From Pseudomonas sp. 14P_8.1_Bac3 (GTDB taxonomy: Bacteria > Pseudomonadota > Gammaproteobacteria > Pseudomonadales > Pseudomonadaceae), in contig NZ_JANLOD010000041.1 of assembly GCF_025466085.1 (NCBI RefSeq), positions 1 through 64,000 of the forward strand: 64,000 nucleotides of DNA, written 5' to 3'. Of this stretch, positions 1-10,609 are shown in pieces. The notes beneath the pieces are model-generated. The model ran no database searches. It saw nothing but the letters and a program-made list of their open reading frames with translations, and was not told the DNA's origin. Position 1 is the first letter of the stretch. Each line of letters starts with the position of its first letter. Both the position numbers and the translations under genes were made by a program.

Positions 1-34
1 TCCCACACTGATTGCATTCCACATCAAGTTTGAA

Positions 35-310
35 TCAGGCCAGCGCTTTATCGAGCGCCTTTTCGATTTCCGATTTGATCATGCCGCTCATGGCCGACAT
101 CATCAGGCCCAACTCCACTTCGACCCGGATCGAATCGTCGGCGACATGCACGGCGCCTTTCACACCCGAACGCTTGAGGTTCAGGGTGTCGCCGGACCAC
201 TGCGGCTCCAGTCCATATTGATCGGACAACTTCTGCGCCAGCTTGTCCGCCTTCTCGCGGGCCGCTTCCTTGCCCAGGCTGTGGGCACGTTCAACACTGA
301 TTCGGGCCAT
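35..310 (-). CDS. polyhydroxyalkanoic acid system family protein
   Basis: A 91-residue soluble protein with an N-terminal helix rich in Lys and Ala (ARISVERAHSLGKEAAREKA), a central strand region and a C-terminal helix ending EIEKALDKALA. It resembles the small PHA-granule-region family (PF09650), which in pseudomonads lies between the pha cluster and ubiE. That fits its position here, divergent from ubiE. Its biochemical role is not established; a link to PHA granules is inferred from family and neighbourhood. The pha genes themselves would lie left of the window and are not seen. Confidence 0.8.
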   Translation of the reverse strand: MARISVERAHSLGKEAAREKADKLAQKLSDQYGLEPQWSGDTLNLKRSGVKGAVHVADDSIRVEVELGLMMSAMSGMIKSEIEKALDKALA

Positions 311-465
311 CGAATGACTCCTGCTTTATGGATACGGTCCTGAAGCATCTTGACCGCCGTTGCGGCAAAACGTCCCGGTGATTGCCTATCTTACCTTCAG
401 CCTTGCCAAGACAAAGCAGGCCACCGGGATTAGAATGTCCCGCATTCTCTTCTGGTGACAGCGAT

Positions 466-1236
466 ATGACTGATCAGCGCAAAGGCAGCGATGCCGAACC
501 CACCACTCACTTCGGTTTCAAAAACGTCCCGGAAAGCCAAAAAGCGGAAAAAGTCGCTGAGGTTTTCCACTCGGTAGCCGCCAAGTACGACTTGATGAAC
601 GACCTCCTGTCGGGCGGCATGCACCGTCTGTGGAAGCGTTTCGCGATCGAACTGTCGGGCGTGCGTACCGGCAATCGGGTGCTGGACATCGCGGGTGGCA
701 CCGGCGACCTGACCAGGAAATTCTCCCACCTCGTCGGCCCTACCGGCCAGGTCGTGCTGGCGGACATCAACGAATCGATGCTCAAGGTCGGTCGTGACCG
801 CCTGCTGGACCTGGGTGTGGCCGGCAACGTCGAGTTCGTTCAGGCCGACGCAGAAAAGCTACCGTTCCCGGACAACCATTTCGACTGTGTGACCATCGCG
901 TTCGGCCTGCGCAATGTCACGCATAAAGAAGACGCCCTGCGTTCCATGCTGCGCGTACTCAAGCCCGGCGGCCGTTTGCTGGTGCTGGAATTCTCCAAGC
1001 CAACCAACGCGCTGATGTCGAAGGCCTACGACGCGTATTCGTTCGCCTTCATGCCGCTGATGGGCAAGCTGATCACCAACGACTCGGAAAGCTATCGCTA
1101 CCTGGCCGAGTCGATCCGCATGCACCCGAATCAGGAAACCCTGAAGTCGATGATGGTCGAGGCCGGTTTCGACCGCGTGACCTATCACAACATGACCGCG
1201 GGCATCGTCGCCCTGCACCGCGGCATCAAGCCCTGA
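466..1236 (+). CDS. ubiE: ubiquinone/menaquinone biosynthesis C-methyltransferase UbiE
   Basis: SAM-dependent C-methyltransferase of ubiquinone synthesis, 256 residues. The SAM-binding motif I is seen as [12 protein letters not shown], followed by [10 protein letters not shown] and the family signature [25 protein letters not shown] in pieces. The reading frame is open upstream to 382, but the ATG at 466 gives the usual family N-terminus ([18 protein letters not shown]) and length, so that start is chosen. It is the first gene of ubiE-ubiJ-ubiB; its stop codon shares a base with the ubiJ ATG, which suggests translational coupling. Confidence 0.97.
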   Translation: MTDQRKGSDAEPTTHFGFKNVPESQKAEKVAEVFHSVAAKYDLMNDLLSGGMHRLWKRFAIELSGVRTGNRVLDIAGGTGDLTRKFSHLVGPTGQVVLADINESMLKVGRDRLLDLGVAGNVEFVQADAEKLPFPDNHFDCVTIAFGLRNVTHKEDALRSMLRVLKPGGRLLVLEFSKPTNALMSKAYDAYSFAFMPLMGKLITNDSESYRYLAESIRMHPNQETLKSMMVEAGFDRVTYHNMTAGIVALHRGIKP

Positions 1237-1859
1237 TGTTGCTGACCGGGCTGCTCGCCAGCGTTGAACTCGGACTGAACCGGGTGCTGCGTCTCGACAG
1301 CACGGCACTGCCGCGGCTGGCGCATTTGAGCGGCAGGGTGATTGCCGTCGACTGCCGCAGCCCGGCCCTGCAACTGTTCATTCTGCCCAGCGACGAAGGC
1401 CTGATGCTCGCGTCCCAGTGGGAAACCGGCGCCGACTGCACGTTGCGCGCGCCGGCCTCAAGCCTGTTGAAACTGGCGCTGAGCAAGGACAAGACCGCGG
1501 TCCTGCACGGCCCCGAAGTCGAACTCGACGGTGACAGCGGCGTGCTGCTGGAGCTGGCGGCGATCCTTCAGGACCTTGAGCTGGACTGGGAGTACGAACT
1601 CTCACGCTGGTTAGGCCCGGTCGCCACGCAACTGGTCGGCGGTCACCTGCGCAGCCGCGCACGCTGGTATCAGCAAGGGTTCGCCAGCCTCGGACAGAAC
1701 CTCGGCGAGTACCTGGCAGAAGAATCGCGCACCCTTGTCGGTCAGCGCGAAGCCGAAGCCCGTTTCAGTGAACTGGACCAGATCAAACTCGATCTGGAAC
1801 GTCTCGAGGCGCGTTTCGAGCGCCTTTCCCGATCCCTCGACCCAAGCGATAACGCATGA
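1236..1859 (+). CDS. ubiJ: ubiquinone biosynthesis accessory factor UbiJ (SCP2 domain)
   Basis: A 207-residue protein with an N-terminal SCP2-like lipid-binding domain and a C-terminal coiled-coil-like helix (residues about 165-205, rich in Glu, Leu and Arg). UbiJ is an accessory factor of aerobic ubiquinone synthesis that binds lipid intermediates in the soluble Ubi complex. The identification rests on the domain pattern and on its invariable place between ubiE and ubiB. Start and stop both overlap the neighbours, so all three genes are probably translated together. Confidence 0.9.
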   Translation: MLLTGLLASVELGLNRVLRLDSTALPRLAHLSGRVIAVDCRSPALQLFILPSDEGLMLASQWETGADCTLRAPASSLLKLALSKDKTAVLHGPEVELDGDSGVLLELAAILQDLELDWEYELSRWLGPVATQLVGGHLRSRARWYQQGFASLGQNLGEYLAEESRTLVGQREAEARFSELDQIKLDLERLEARFERLSRSLDPSDNA

Positions 1860-3460
1860 AGCTGCTTGCCGTCCGCCGTTTGTTGCGCATCCAGCGCGTT
1901 GTGATTCGCTACCGCCTCGATGACCTGCTGTTCGCCCTGCCATTGCCCTGGTTTCTGCTGGCGCTGCGCTATGCGTTGCCGTGGCGCTGGTTCCCGCGCA
2001 AGACCCTGGACCTCAGCCGTGGCGCCCGATTGCGCCTGGCGTTGCAGGACCTGGGGCCGATCTTCATCAAGTTCGGACAGATCCTGTCCACCCGTCGCGA
2101 CCTGCTGCCCGAAGACATCGCCGACGAGCTGATGAAGTTGCAGGACCGCGTGCCGCCGTTCGATTCGCAAGTATCGGTCAAGCTGATCGAAGAACAGCTC
2201 GGCAAGAAAATCAGTGAAGTGTTCAGCCGCTTCGACGTCGAACCGCTGGCCTCGGCCTCGGTCGCGCAGGTGCACGCGGCGCAGTTGAAAACCGGTGAAG
2301 AAGTCGTCGTCAAAGTCATCCGCCCGGGCCTGAAGCCGATCATTGCGCAGGACCTGGCGTGGTTGTTCATCCTCGCCCGCGCGGCGGAAAAACTTTCCGC
2401 CGACGCTCGCCTGCTGCACCCGGTAGACGTGGTCAGCGATTACGAAAAAACCATCTACGACGAGCTCGACCTGTTGCGCGAGGCGGCCAACGCCAGCCAG
2501 TTGCGACGCAACTTCGAAGGCTCGCCGCTGCTGTACGTGCCGCAAGTCTACTGGGACTGGTGTCGACCGAAAGTGCTGGTGATGGAGCGTATCTACGGGA
2601 TTCAGGTCACCGACCTGGCGACCCTCGCCGATCAGCGTACCGACATGAAAATGCTCGCCGAGCGCGGGGTGGAAATCTTCTTCACCCAGGTGTTCCGCGA
2701 CAGTTTTTTCCACGCCGACATGCACCCCGGCAACATCTTCGTCAGCACCGTTAACCCGTGGAGTCCGCAATACATCGCGATCGACTGCGGCATCGTCGGC
2801 AGCCTGACCCCGGAAGACCAGGACTATCTGGCGCGCAACCTGTTCGCCTTCTTCAAGCGCGATTACCGGCGCGTGGCGCAGTTGCACATCGATTCGGGCT
2901 GGGTGCCGGCAGAAACCAAACTCAATGAATTCGAAGCAGCGATTCGTACCGTGTGCGAGCCGATCTTCGAAAAACCGTTAAAAGATATTTCATTTGGCCA
3001 GGTGCTGATGCGCCTGTTCCAGACCGCGCGACGCTTCAACATGGAAGTGCAGCCGCAACTGGTCCTGCTGCAAAAAACCCTGTTGAACATCGAAGGCCTG
3101 GGTCGGCAGTTGTACCCCGACCTCGACTTGTGGAACACCGCGCAGCCGTTCCTCGAGCGCTGGATGCGCGAGCGTGTCAGCCCCAAAGCCTTGCTCGGCA
3201 ACGTGCAGAGCCAGTTCGAACAACTGCCGCACCTGGCCAACATGGCCCGCGATCTGCTCGAACGCATGTCCCAGCCCCACGCTTACGACCCGCCGCCACC
3301 GTGGCATCGGCGCCGGGACGACTGGTTTCTGCGCCTGCTTGGCACCGCTCACCTGGCCGGCGGCGCAGTCCTGGCCATGGGCGGGCCGCTGAATGAGCTG
3401 GCCTACTGGCCGGCCGGAATCATGATGGCCGTCGGCTTGTATCTGGTCGTTCGCCGATAG
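1856..3460 (+). CDS. ubiB: ubiquinone biosynthesis protein kinase-like UbiB
   Basis: A 534-residue ABC1/ADCK-family atypical kinase-like protein needed for ubiquinone synthesis. Visible features are the KxGQ motif ([16 protein letters not shown]), the Ala-rich nucleotide loop ([12 protein letters not shown]), the catalytic-loop-like [12 protein letters not shown] and the metal-binding IDCGIVG. Two hydrophobic C-terminal segments (about residues 490-530) form the membrane anchor. The ATG overlaps the ubiJ stop by four bases (ATGA). The length is normal for the family. Confidence 0.96.
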   Translation: MKLLAVRRLLRIQRVVIRYRLDDLLFALPLPWFLLALRYALPWRWFPRKTLDLSRGARLRLALQDLGPIFIKFGQILSTRRDLLPEDIADELMKLQDRVPPFDSQVSVKLIEEQLGKKISEVFSRFDVEPLASASVAQVHAAQLKTGEEVVVKVIRPGLKPIIAQDLAWLFILARAAEKLSADARLLHPVDVVSDYEKTIYDELDLLREAANASQLRRNFEGSPLLYVPQVYWDWCRPKVLVMERIYGIQVTDLATLADQRTDMKMLAERGVEIFFTQVFRDSFFHADMHPGNIFVSTVNPWSPQYIAIDCGIVGSLTPEDQDYLARNLFAFFKRDYRRVAQLHIDSGWVPAETKLNEFEAAIRTVCEPIFEKPLKDISFGQVLMRLFQTARRFNMEVQPQLVLLQKTLLNIEGLGRQLYPDLDLWNTAQPFLERWMRERVSPKALLGNVQSQFEQLPHLANMARDLLERMSQPHAYDPPPPWHRRRDDWFLRLLGTAHLAGGAVLAMGGPLNELAYWPAGIMMAVGLYLVVRR

Positions 3461-3540
3461 CCAGTTCTGTCGCGCACTGGCACACTGTTTCAACGCTGGG
3501 TTCTACTCATGAAGTGTGGAACCCGTTGTCGGAGTCGAAG

Positions 3541-3942
3541 ATGAAAAACTGGCTGGACGAGATCAAGTGGGACGCTGACGGCCTGGTGCCGGCGATTGCC
3601 CAGGATCACAAGACCGGGCGCGTCCTGATGATGGCCTGGATGAACCGTGAAGCGCTGGAGCTGACCGCCGCCGAGAACCGCGCCATTTACTGGTCGCGTT
3701 CCCGTGGCAAGCTGTGGCGTAAAGGCGAAGAGTCCGGCCACGTGCAGACGCTGCATGAGATGCGCCTGGACTGCGACGCCGACGTGATCATCCTGATGGT
3801 CGAGCAGGTCGGCGATATCGCCTGCCATACCGGTCGCCAGAGCTGCTTCTACCGTGTCTACAAGAACGGCGACTGGACAACCGTCGACCCGGTTCTCAAA
3901 GACCCGCACGCCATCTATTCTGCAGGACATACTCATGAGTGA
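3541..3942 (+). CDS. hisI: phosphoribosyl-AMP cyclohydrolase HisI
   Basis: Opens the purine ring of phosphoribosyl-AMP in the third step of histidine biosynthesis. The 133-residue product has the family zinc and magnesium residues in [10 protein letters not shown] and in the cysteines of [15 protein letters not shown], plus the W-M-N-E/R motif MAWMNREAL. An in-frame ATG occurs at 3514, but the ATG at 3541 has a GGAG ribosome site seven bases upstream and gives the normal N-terminus. As usual in pseudomonads, it is separate from HisE and overlaps hisE by 8 bases. Confidence 0.96.
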   Translation: MKNWLDEIKWDADGLVPAIAQDHKTGRVLMMAWMNREALELTAAENRAIYWSRSRGKLWRKGEESGHVQTLHEMRLDCDADVIILMVEQVGDIACHTGRQSCFYRVYKNGDWTTVDPVLKDPHAIYSAGHTHE

Positions 3943-4267
3943 CACCCTGACCCGTCTGGCCGAGGTGCTCGAAGAGCGCAAAGGCGCCGCGGCCGACAGC
4001 TCGTATGTCGCCAGCCTGTACCACAAGGGCCTGAACAAGATTCTGGAGAAAGTCGGCGAAGAGTCGGTCGAAACCATCATTGCCGCCAAGGACGCCGCCA
4101 TCAGCGGCGACTGCAGCGATGTGATCTACGAGACCGCCGACCTGTGGTTCCACAGCCTGGTCATGCTCGCCCAACTGGGACAGCATCCACAGGCTGTACT
4201 CGATGAACTGGACCGTCGTTTCGGTCTGTCCGGACACGCCGAGAAAGCCTCGCGCCCGTCCGCCTGA
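3935..4267 (+). CDS. hisE: phosphoribosyl-ATP pyrophosphohydrolase HisE
   Basis: Hydrolyses phosphoribosyl-ATP to phosphoribosyl-AMP, the second step of histidine biosynthesis. The 110-residue all-helical MazG-like fold carries the conserved [15 protein letters not shown] motif and the [10 protein letters not shown] helix. The frame is open upstream to 3854, but the ATG at 3935 overlapping hisI gives the normal N-terminus [16 protein letters not shown]. It lies directly upstream of tatA, the standard pseudomonad order hisI-hisE-tatABC. Confidence 0.96.
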   Translation: MSDTLTRLAEVLEERKGAAADSSYVASLYHKGLNKILEKVGEESVETIIAAKDAAISGDCSDVIYETADLWFHSLVMLAQLGQHPQAVLDELDRRFGLSGHAEKASRPSA

Positions 4268-4323
4268 ACAACTATCAGGCCAGAACAATTACTCCTGAAC
4301 AATTACTAGAGAGGACCAGCAAC

Positions 4324-4602
4324 ATGGGCATTTTTGACTGGAAACACTGGATCGTCATCCTGGTTGTTGTCGTTCTGGTGTTCGGCACCAAGAAACTGAA
4401 AAACCTCGGCACTGACGTCGGCGAATCGATCAAGGGCTTCCGCAAAGCCATGAACGATGACGAGAAGCCGGCCGATCCGACAGTGACCCCGGCCCAACCG
4501 GTGCCGCCGGTTCAGCCGCAGACCACACAGAACGTGAACCCGCCGCACACCATCGACGTGCAGGCGCAAAAAGTCGAAGAGCCGATCCGCAAAGACGTGT
4601 GA
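4324..4602 (+). CDS. tatA: twin-arginine translocase subunit TatA
   Basis: Pore-forming subunit of the Tat exporter of folded proteins in the inner membrane. The 92-residue protein has the typical short N-terminal membrane helix ([12 protein letters not shown]), the [10 protein letters not shown] hinge and amphipathic helix, then a Pro/Gln-rich acidic tail. A strong GAGAGGA ribosome site precedes the ATG. It is followed after 10 bases by tatB. Confidence 0.97.
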   Translation: MGIFDWKHWIVILVVVVLVFGTKKLKNLGTDVGESIKGFRKAMNDDEKPADPTVTPAQPVPPVQPQTTQNVNPPHTIDVQAQKVEEPIRKDV

Positions 4603-4612
4603 GCACTGACTA

Positions 4613-5074
4613 ATGTTTGGTATCAGCTTCTCTGAACTGTTGCTCGTTGGCCTCGTGGCCCTGCTGGTGCTGGGCCCCGAGCGTCTGCCGGGTGCTGCGC
4701 GCACCGCTGGCCTGTGGGTCGGACGCCTGAAGCGCAGCTTCAACGCAATCAAACAGGAAGTTGAGCGTGAAATCGGTGCTGACGAGATCCGTCGGCAACT
4801 GCACAACGAGCACATTCTGTCGCTGGAACAGGAGGCGCGGAAAATCTTCACGCCGACTCAGCAGGAAGCCACGCCGGTTCAGCCCGTCGAGCCGGTGGCG
4901 GAGCAGACGATTCATGCGCCGACGGCAGAAGTCACGCCCGCCGCTGCGCCGACAGAGCCAGTGAAAGCTGTCGAAGCGGCCCCGCTCGAAACCAGCGCCG
5001 AACCCGCTGCTCCTGCCGCCGCGCCGACCACGCCGGCTCCTCACGACACTCCATTGCCGCCGCGAGCCCCATGA
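4613..5074 (+). CDS. tatB: twin-arginine translocase subunit TatB
   Basis: Tat receptor-complex subunit, 153 residues. The N-terminal membrane helix ([21 protein letters not shown]) contains the family Glu and the GPERLP hinge. An amphipathic helix and a long Ala/Pro/Glu-rich tail (about residues 80-153) follow. It sits between tatA and tatC and overlaps the tatC ATG by four bases (ATGA). Confidence 0.97.
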   Translation: MFGISFSELLLVGLVALLVLGPERLPGAARTAGLWVGRLKRSFNAIKQEVEREIGADEIRRQLHNEHILSLEQEARKIFTPTQQEATPVQPVEPVAEQTIHAPTAEVTPAAAPTEPVKAVEAAPLETSAEPAAPAAAPTTPAPHDTPLPPRAP

Positions 5075-5865
5075 GCGATCTCCCAGAAAACGACCAGCAC
5101 ATGCCGCTGGTTTCGCACCTCACCGAGTTGCGCACCCGCCTGCTGCGCTGTGTAGCGGCGATCTTCATCATCTTCGCCGGGTTGTTCGCCTTCACCCAGC
5201 AGATCTACACCTTCGTCTCCACGCCGCTGCGCGCTTACTTGCCCGCCGGCGCGACGATGATCGCCACCGACGTGTCGTCGCCATTCCTGACGCCGTTGAA
5301 GCTGACCATGATGGTCTCGCTGTTCCTCGCGATCCCGGTGATCCTGCACCAGATCTGGGGCTTCATCGCGCCGGGCCTGTACAAGCATGAGAAGCGCATC
5401 GCGGTGCCGTTGCTGATGTCCAGCATCCTGCTGTTCTACACCGGCATGGCGTTCGCCTATTACCTGGTGTTCCCGCTGATCTTCAAATTCTTCGCCGCGG
5501 CCACCCCCGCCGGCGTGGAAATGATGACTGACATCACCAGTTACCTCGATTTCGTCATGACACTGTTCTTCGCCTTTGGCGTGGCATTCGAAATTCCGGT
5601 GGCCGTGGTGCTGCTGGTATGGATCGGCGTGGTCGACGTCAAATACCTGAAGAAAATCCGCCCGTACGTGGTCATCGGGTGCTTCGTGGTCGGCATGATC
5701 CTGACGCCACCGGACATCTTCTCGCAGACGCTGCTGGCTGTGCCGATGTGGCTGCTGTTCGAAATCGGCGTGTTGTTCGGCGGCTTGATCAGCAAGCGCG
5801 GCGATCACCCGGACGATCAGCCGGTCGATGACCACAACGACCAGCCGCCAGCGACCCAAGTGTGA
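5071..5865 (+). CDS. tatC: twin-arginine translocase subunit TatC
   Basis: Core signal-peptide receptor of the Tat translocase, 264 residues with six predicted membrane helices. The conserved N-terminal motif [12 protein letters not shown] and the periplasmic FxxPGLY-like segment ([14 protein letters not shown]) are visible. The C-terminus is hydrophilic and Asp-rich. The stop overlaps the GTG start of rsmE. Confidence 0.97.
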   Translation: MSDLPENDQHMPLVSHLTELRTRLLRCVAAIFIIFAGLFAFTQQIYTFVSTPLRAYLPAGATMIATDVSSPFLTPLKLTMMVSLFLAIPVILHQIWGFIAPGLYKHEKRIAVPLLMSSILLFYTGMAFAYYLVFPLIFKFFAAATPAGVEMMTDITSYLDFVMTLFFAFGVAFEIPVAVVLLVWIGVVDVKYLKKIRPYVVIGCFVVGMILTPPDIFSQTLLAVPMWLLFEIGVLFGGLISKRGDHPDDQPVDDHNDQPPATQV

Positions 5866-6569
5866 ACCTGCTGCTCCTCGAAGAGGCCGACTTCATTGCG
5901 GCCGATCGGGTGATCCTGCGCGATCGCCGGTTGACGCACATGCAGGAAGTCCACCGCTGTGAAGTGGGTGACAACATGCGCGTGGGGCGCATCGGTGGGC
6001 TGATGGGTTCGGCCGAAGTGCTGCGCCTGGATGCCGCTGAAGCCGAACTGCGCGTCACCCTCGACCAGTCGCCGCCAGCCAAGCTGCCGCTGACCCTGAT
6101 AGTGGCCCTGCCACGCCCCAAAATGCTGCGCAGGGTGTTTCAGACCGTGGCGGCCATGGGTGTGCCGCGCATCGTGCTGGTGAACAGCTATCGCGTCGAG
6201 AAGAGCTTCTGGCAGACACCCTTCCTCGAACCCGAGGCCATTCGCGAGCAATTGATCCTCGGGCTTGAGCAGGCGCGGGATAGCGTGTTGCCGGAAGTAG
6301 TGATCGAAAAGCGCTTCAAGCCGTTCGTCGAAGATCGTTTGCCCGCGATCAGCGAAGGCACCCTCGGCCTGGTCGGCCACCCCGGCCATTACCCGCCCTG
6401 CCCCCGCGGCCTCGATGAACCGGTCACGCTGGCCATCGGCCCGGAAGGCGGCTGGATTCCTTACGAAGTCGACTTGCTGGCCAAATCGGGCCTGCAACCG
6501 GTGCAGTTGGGCGAGCGCATCCTGCGCGTCGAGACTGCCGTTACCGCACTCCTCGCGCGCCTGTTCTAA
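5862..6569 (+). CDS. rsmE: 16S rRNA (uracil-1498-N3)-methyltransferase RsmE
   Basis: SPOUT-class methyltransferase that modifies U1498 of 16S rRNA. The 235-residue protein has an N-terminal PUA-like domain ([18 protein letters not shown]) and a C-terminal knotted SAM-binding domain with the hallmark LAIGPEGGW and [12 protein letters not shown] motifs. The start is GTG, overlapping the tatC stop by four bases. A REPIN pair follows, which probably ends the transcription block. Confidence 0.94.
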   Translation: MNLLLLEEADFIAADRVILRDRRLTHMQEVHRCEVGDNMRVGRIGGLMGSAEVLRLDAAEAELRVTLDQSPPAKLPLTLIVALPRPKMLRRVFQTVAAMGVPRIVLVNSYRVEKSFWQTPFLEPEAIREQLILGLEQARDSVLPEVVIEKRFKPFVEDRLPAISEGTLGLVGHPGHYPPCPRGLDEPVTLAIGPEGGWIPYEVDLLAKSGLQPVQLGERILRVETAVTALLARLF

Positions 6570-6582
6570 CGCGCGGGCGACC

Positions 6583-6684
6583 TGCAGGAACGAGCTTGCT
6601 CGCGAACAACGCAAGAGCACCGCGTTCACCCAGGCAACACCGGTCATCGTTAACGTCCATCGCGAGCAAGCTCGCTCCTACAGG
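6583..6684. repeat. REPIN-like pair 1
   Basis: Inverted pair of REP palindromes: GAGCTTGCTCGCG at the left and CGCGAGCAAGCTCGC at the right, about 56 bases apart. It lies between rsmE and the chemoreceptor gene. Its right end (CTCCTACAGG) overlaps the -35 of the predicted sigma28 promoter. Confidence 0.85.
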
Positions 6685-6705
6685 TTCCACCGCCCCGGCC
6701 GATAC
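6679..6705 (+). promoter_or_regulatory. candidate sigma28 (FliA) promoter of the HBM chemoreceptor
   Basis: TACAGGTT at 6679-6686, an 11-base spacer and GCCGATAC at 6698-6705 match the flagellar sigma factor consensus TAAAGTTT-N11-GCCGATAA at 13 of 16 positions with exact spacing. It lies 42 bases before the ATG of a chemotaxis receptor, the class of gene FliA normally controls. Confidence 0.6.
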
Positions 6706-6746
6706 AGCTCCCATAAAACCAACTTGTGGTCCGTGGGAGTTGCAGC

Positions 6747-8663
6747 ATGTACCGATGGCTAGCCGAGAAACTGGGGAACGTCAGCGTCAATCGCAAACTG
6801 GGGGTCGGTTTCGGTCTGGTGCTGTTGTTGACGTTGTTGATCACCGTCACCGCCTGGAACGGCCTGGGTGACGTGATGAGTCGCGGCGACAAGCTCGGGT
6901 TCATTGCCAGCCTCAATGATTTGACCAAGGACTTGCGCCTGGCCCGCCTGGATTACGAAATGCGCCGTGGCGAACAAGGCCCGGGCGCGGTCAATGATCT
7001 GCTCGGCCAACTCGATACCGGGTTGAAAACCGCGCGCACGTTGATCGAGCAGCCTGCCGATGCGGCCATGGTCGACCAGCAACTGGCCGCCGTCAGCGAA
7101 TACAAGCAAGCCTTCGCCGCGATGGCCCAGGCCGGGGTCACCCGCGAAGACGCTCGCAGCAAGCTCGGCGCCAACGCCGATAACGCCGTCGCGCGGGTGG
7201 CGGAAGTCGAAAAAGCCCTGCTGCAAGGTGACAGCGTCGCCGATTTCAACAGCGTCGTTGAAGTCAGCAAACTGCTGCAACAAGCCCGCTATCAAGTGCG
7301 CGGCTACACCTACAGCGGCAAGGCCGACGCCGAACAACCGGCGCTGGACGCCATTGCCAATGCCTTGAGCAGCCTCGACAGCCTGCCGTCGAAACTGCCG
7401 GCGCAATACACGGCCAATCTGCAACAGGCCAGCGAAGCCCTCAAAGCCTATCGGGCGGCGGTCAGCCAGTTCCGCGACTCACAGGTGGCCACCGCTGCGG
7501 CGCTGACACGCATGGCTACTCAAGGCGAGATCCTGCTCGACGTCAGCAAAAAGCTCACCGTTTCGCAAACCGTGGTGCGTGATACAGACGCAGCGCACGC
7601 CAAGAACATGCTGCTGCTGGCCACCGCCCTCGCCCTGGTCTTTGGCCTCTTCGCCGCGTGGGCCATCACCCGGCAGATCGTCATTCCGCTGAGCCAGACG
7701 CTGAAAGTGGCCGAGCGCATTGCCGCCGGTGACCTGACCCACAATCTGGTTTCCGAGCGCCAGGACGAACTCGGTCAGCTGCAGCGCGCCATGCAGAGCA
7801 TGACCCTGGGCCTGCGCGAGTTGATCGGCGGCATCAGCGACGGCGTCACGCAAATTGCCAGCGCCGCCGAAGAACTGTCCGCCGTCACCGAGCAGACCAG
7901 TGCCGGGGTCAACAGCCAGAAAGTCGAGACCGACCAGGTCGCGACCGCGATGAACGAAATGACCGCCACCGTGCAGGAAGTTGCGCGCAACGCCGAAGAA
8001 GCTTCTGAAGCCGCGGTTGCCGCCGATCAGCAGGCCCGTGAAGGCGACAAGGTGGTCAGTGAAGCCATCGCCCAGATCGAGCGCCTGGCGCTGGAAGTCG
8101 GCAGCTCCACCGAAGCGATGGGTCATCTCAAGCGCGAAAGCGACAAGATCGGCAGCGTGCTCGACGTGATCAAATCCGTCGCCCAGCAAACCAACCTGCT
8201 GGCGCTCAACGCCGCGATTGAAGCCGCCCGTGCCGGGGAAGCCGGACGTGGCTTCGCGGTGGTCGCCGACGAAGTGCGCAGCCTGGCCCAGCGTACGCAG
8301 AAATCCACGGAAGAAATCGAGGAGCTGATCGTTGGCCTGCAAAGCGGCACCCAACAAGTCGCGACCATCATGGACAACAGCCGCAGCCTCACCGACAGCA
8401 GCGTCGAACTGACTCGCCGCGCCGGTGGTTCGCTGGAGAGCATCACCCGTACGGTGTCGGCAATCCAGTCGATGAACCAGCAGATCGCCGCCGCGGCCGA
8501 ACAGCAAAGTGCGGTGGCCGAGGAGATCAACCGTAGCGTACTCAACGTGCGCGATGTATCGGAGCAGACTTCGGCTGCCAGCGAAGAGACCGCGGCGTCC
8601 AGCGTTGAGCTGGCGCGGCTGGGGACGCATTTGCAGATGCTGGTGGGCAGGTTCAAGGTTTGA
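6747..8663 (+). CDS. methyl-accepting chemotaxis protein with HBM sensor domain (McpS-like)
   Basis: Membrane chemoreceptor of 638 residues. An N-terminal helix (about 17-37) and a second one (about 285-310) enclose an all-helical periplasmic domain of about 245 residues. This fits the helical bimodular (HBM) sensor known from P. putida McpS, and the N-terminus ([20 protein letters not shown]) is close to that family. A HAMP domain ([19 protein letters not shown]) and a cytoplasmic signalling hairpin with the tip sequence [18 protein letters not shown] follow. The ATG at 6747 is preferred over the upstream in-frame start because it gives the family N-terminus and is preceded by GGGAGT. The ligand cannot be read from sequence; McpS itself senses TCA-cycle acids. 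Confidence 0.9.
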   Translation: MYRWLAEKLGNVSVNRKLGVGFGLVLLLTLLITVTAWNGLGDVMSRGDKLGFIASLNDLTKDLRLARLDYEMRRGEQGPGAVNDLLGQLDTGLKTARTLIEQPADAAMVDQQLAAVSEYKQAFAAMAQAGVTREDARSKLGANADNAVARVAEVEKALLQGDSVADFNSVVEVSKLLQQARYQVRGYTYSGKADAEQPALDAIANALSSLDSLPSKLPAQYTANLQQASEALKAYRAAVSQFRDSQVATAAALTRMATQGEILLDVSKKLTVSQTVVRDTDAAHAKNMLLLATALALVFGLFAAWAITRQIVIPLSQTLKVAERIAAGDLTHNLVSERQDELGQLQRAMQSMTLGLRELIGGISDGVTQIASAAEELSAVTEQTSAGVNSQKVETDQVATAMNEMTATVQEVARNAEEASEAAVAADQQAREGDKVVSEAIAQIERLALEVGSSTEAMGHLKRESDKIGSVLDVIKSVAQQTNLLALNAAIEAARAGEAGRGFAVVADEVRSLAQRTQKSTEEIEELIVGLQSGTQQVATIMDNSRSLTDSSVELTRRAGGSLESITRTVSAIQSMNQQIAAAAEQQSAVAEEINRSVLNVRDVSEQTSAASEETAASSVELARLGTHLQMLVGRFKV

Positions 8664-8706
8664 GGTGATGCACAGAACCCGGCTCATTTGAGACCGGGGT
8701 GATTTC

Positions 8707-8770
8707 TTCGCGAGCAAGCCCGCTCCCACAGTTGACCGTGTACGCCTGTGGGAGCGGGCTTGCCCGCGAA
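8707..8770. repeat. REPIN-like pair 2
   Basis: Two 24-base palindromic arms in inverse orientation (CGAGCAAGCCCGCTCCCACA, then TGTGGGAGCGGGCTTGCCCG) with only 16 bases between them. They lie between the convergent chemoreceptor and ABC ATPase genes and are probably a transcription boundary for both. Confidence 0.9.
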
Positions 8771-8792
8771 GACGGTCCTACAGTCGAAAAAG

Positions 8793-9548
8793 CTATAGGA
8801 CCTGACGCAAGAAGGCCTGGGCCCTTGGATCCTTCGGTGCATCGAAAAACTCGGCCGGCGAGGCGTCTTCCAACAACTTGCCGTGATCGAAGAACAGCAC
8901 CCGATCCGCCACTTCCCGGGCAAAGCCCATCTCGTGGGTGACGCAGACCATGGTCATGCCCTCCACGGCCAGGGCTTTCATGACGTCCAGCACTTCGCCG
9001 ACCATTTCCGGGTCCAGCGCCGAGGTCGGCTCATCGAACAGCATCACCTTAGGTTCCATCGCCAATGCACGGGCAATCGCCACCCGCTGCTGCTGACCGC
9101 CAGACAGGCGTGACGGGAACTCGTTGGCCTTCTGCGCGATGCCGACCTTTTCCAGCAGCGCCAGCGCCTTGGCTTCACGCTCCTGCTTGCCCCGCTTGCG
9201 CACGACTTTCTGGGCGAGGCACAGGTTTTCCAGCACGGTCATGTGCGGGAACAGGTTGAAATGCTGGAACACCATGCCGACTTCGCGGCGGTAGGCATTC
9301 ACGTCGGTCTTCGGGTCAGCCAGTTGCAGGCCGTCGATGCTCACCGAGCCCGAGTCGAATGCTTCCAGGCCATTGAGGCAACGCAGAAAGGTCGACTTGC
9401 CGGAACCGGACGGGCCGATCACGACCAGCACTTCGCCTTTGGCCACGCGGGTCGATACGTTGTCCACGGCGCGAACCACCTGGCCGCGGGTGTCGAAGAC
9501 TTTTACCAGATCGCGGACTTCAATCACTTTGCGCGAGCCTCCGCTCAA
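8793..9548 (-). CDS. polar amino acid ABC transporter ATP-binding protein
   Basis: ATPase of a PAAT-family uptake system, 251 residues. Motifs in order are Walker A (GPSGSGKST, about 45-53), the Q-loop ([10 protein letters not shown]), the signature LSGGQQQR, Walker B (VMLFDEP) and the switch His (VCVTHEM). It is closest to the GlnQ/HisP/AapP group. It is the last gene of the binding protein-permease-ATPase set read leftward, and its start overlaps the permease end by 29 bases. Confidence 0.93.
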   Translation of the reverse strand: MSGGSRKVIEVRDLVKVFDTRGQVVRAVDNVSTRVAKGEVLVVIGPSGSGKSTFLRCLNGLEAFDSGSVSIDGLQLADPKTDVNAYRREVGMVFQHFNLFPHMTVLENLCLAQKVVRKRGKQEREAKALALLEKVGIAQKANEFPSRLSGGQQQRVAIARALAMEPKVMLFDEPTSALDPEMVGEVLDVMKALAVEGMTMVCVTHEMGFAREVADRVLFFDHGKLLEDASPAEFFDAPKDPRAQAFLRQVL

Positions 9549-10479
9549 GCCGGCTGGCGATTTTCGACAGCGGCAGGTTGATCAACAAATACAGACCGGC
9601 CACGCAGAACAGGATTTCGAAGGGCGAGAACGAGGTCGTGATGACCTCGCGACCACTTTTCAGCAGTTCGGTAATGGCGATCACCGACACCAGCGAGGTG
9701 TCCTTGACCAGACTGATGAATTGCCCGGCGAGCGGCGGCAGGACACGCTTCAGCGCTTGCGGCAGCACCACGTGGCGCATCGACTGGCCCGCGCTCAAAC
9801 CCAGGGAGCGCGCGGCTTCGTTCTGGCCACGGGCGATCGATTGCACGCCGGAGCGAATGATTTCCGCGACATAGGCGCCGGTGAACAGCGACAGCGCGGC
9901 GATCCCGGCGAACTCCCGGGACAGGTTCATCACGGTGCCGATGAAGAAGTAGAAAATAAAAATCTGCACCAGCAGCGGAGTACCGCGCACCAGTTCGACG
10001 TAGATCGCCGACAGGTCACGCAGGGTCGGGTTGCCGGACAAGCGGCACAGGCCGGTGGCCAGGCCGATCAACAGCCCGAGCACGCCCGACACCACGGACA
10101 GCCACAAGGTGGTCCACAGGCCCCACATCAGCGGTCCGGCCGCCCAATGGCGGGTCACGCCGATCACGTCGCCTTCGGCCACGTCATCGCCCTGGGCTAC
10201 TTGCAGGCTGTTGTCGTCGACGGTCAGGTGCTGCTCGTCACCGGCATCGTTGCGCAGGGTGACTTCTGCCTTGTCGCCTTTGCGTACCAGTTCGCTGACG
10301 GTGGAGATGTCAGCAGCGCGCTGGGACTCTTCGGCGTGATAAGCAAAATACTGCGGCACACGGTTCCAGCGCCATTCGTAGGACATCAGCGAGGTGGCGT
10401 AATACAACGCGCCGGCCAGGCCGATCAGCACCAGCACGGTGAGCACGTGCCAGGGCCATTGGGCTTTTTTCTGTTTCAT
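9520..10479 (-). CDS. polar amino acid ABC transporter permease
   Basis: Inner-membrane permease of 319 residues. The EAA loop is visible ([21 protein letters not shown]), as is the HisM/GlnP-type core with helices from about residue 115 on. Between the first helix (about 12-30) and the core is a soluble insert of about 80 residues (SMRYEW-like start to HWAAG) that most PAAT permeases lack but related pseudomonad transporters share. The ATG at 10479 ([13 protein letters not shown]) is chosen over the upstream start at 10539, which lies in REP-derived sequence. Confidence 0.9.
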   Translation of the reverse strand: MKQKKAQWPWHVLTVLVLIGLAGALYYATSLMSYEWRWNRVPQYFAYHAEESQRAADISTVSELVRKGDKAEVTLRNDAGDEQHLTVDDNSLQVAQGDDVAEGDVIGVTRHWAAGPLMWGLWTTLWLSVVSGVLGLLIGLATGLCRLSGNPTLRDLSAIYVELVRGTPLLVQIFIFYFFIGTVMNLSREFAGIAALSLFTGAYVAEIIRSGVQSIARGQNEAARSLGLSAGQSMRHVVLPQALKRVLPPLAGQFISLVKDTSLVSVIAITELLKSGREVITTSFSPFEILFCVAGLYLLINLPLSKIASRLERRLAQSD

Positions 10480-10517
10480 TGAGTGTTCCGGAATTCGAGT
10501 TGCCTTGGAGGCCCTCA

Positions 10518-10578
10518 TCGCCAGCAGGCTGGCTCCCACAGGGAATGCATTTCTTTGTGGGAGCCAGCCCGCTGGCGA
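10518..10578. repeat. REPIN-like pair 3 (inside an operon)
   Basis: Inverted pair of the GCC-type arm (CGCCAGCAGGCTGGCTCCCA and TGGGAGCCAGCCCGCTGGCG) with a 15-base spacer. It lies between the binding-protein gene and the permease gene of one transporter, where such a hairpin could protect the upstream mRNA and lower expression of the permease and ATPase. Confidence 0.9.
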
Positions 10579-10609
10579 ATTGGGCGCGACGCGGTCTATC
10601 GACCGGGCC

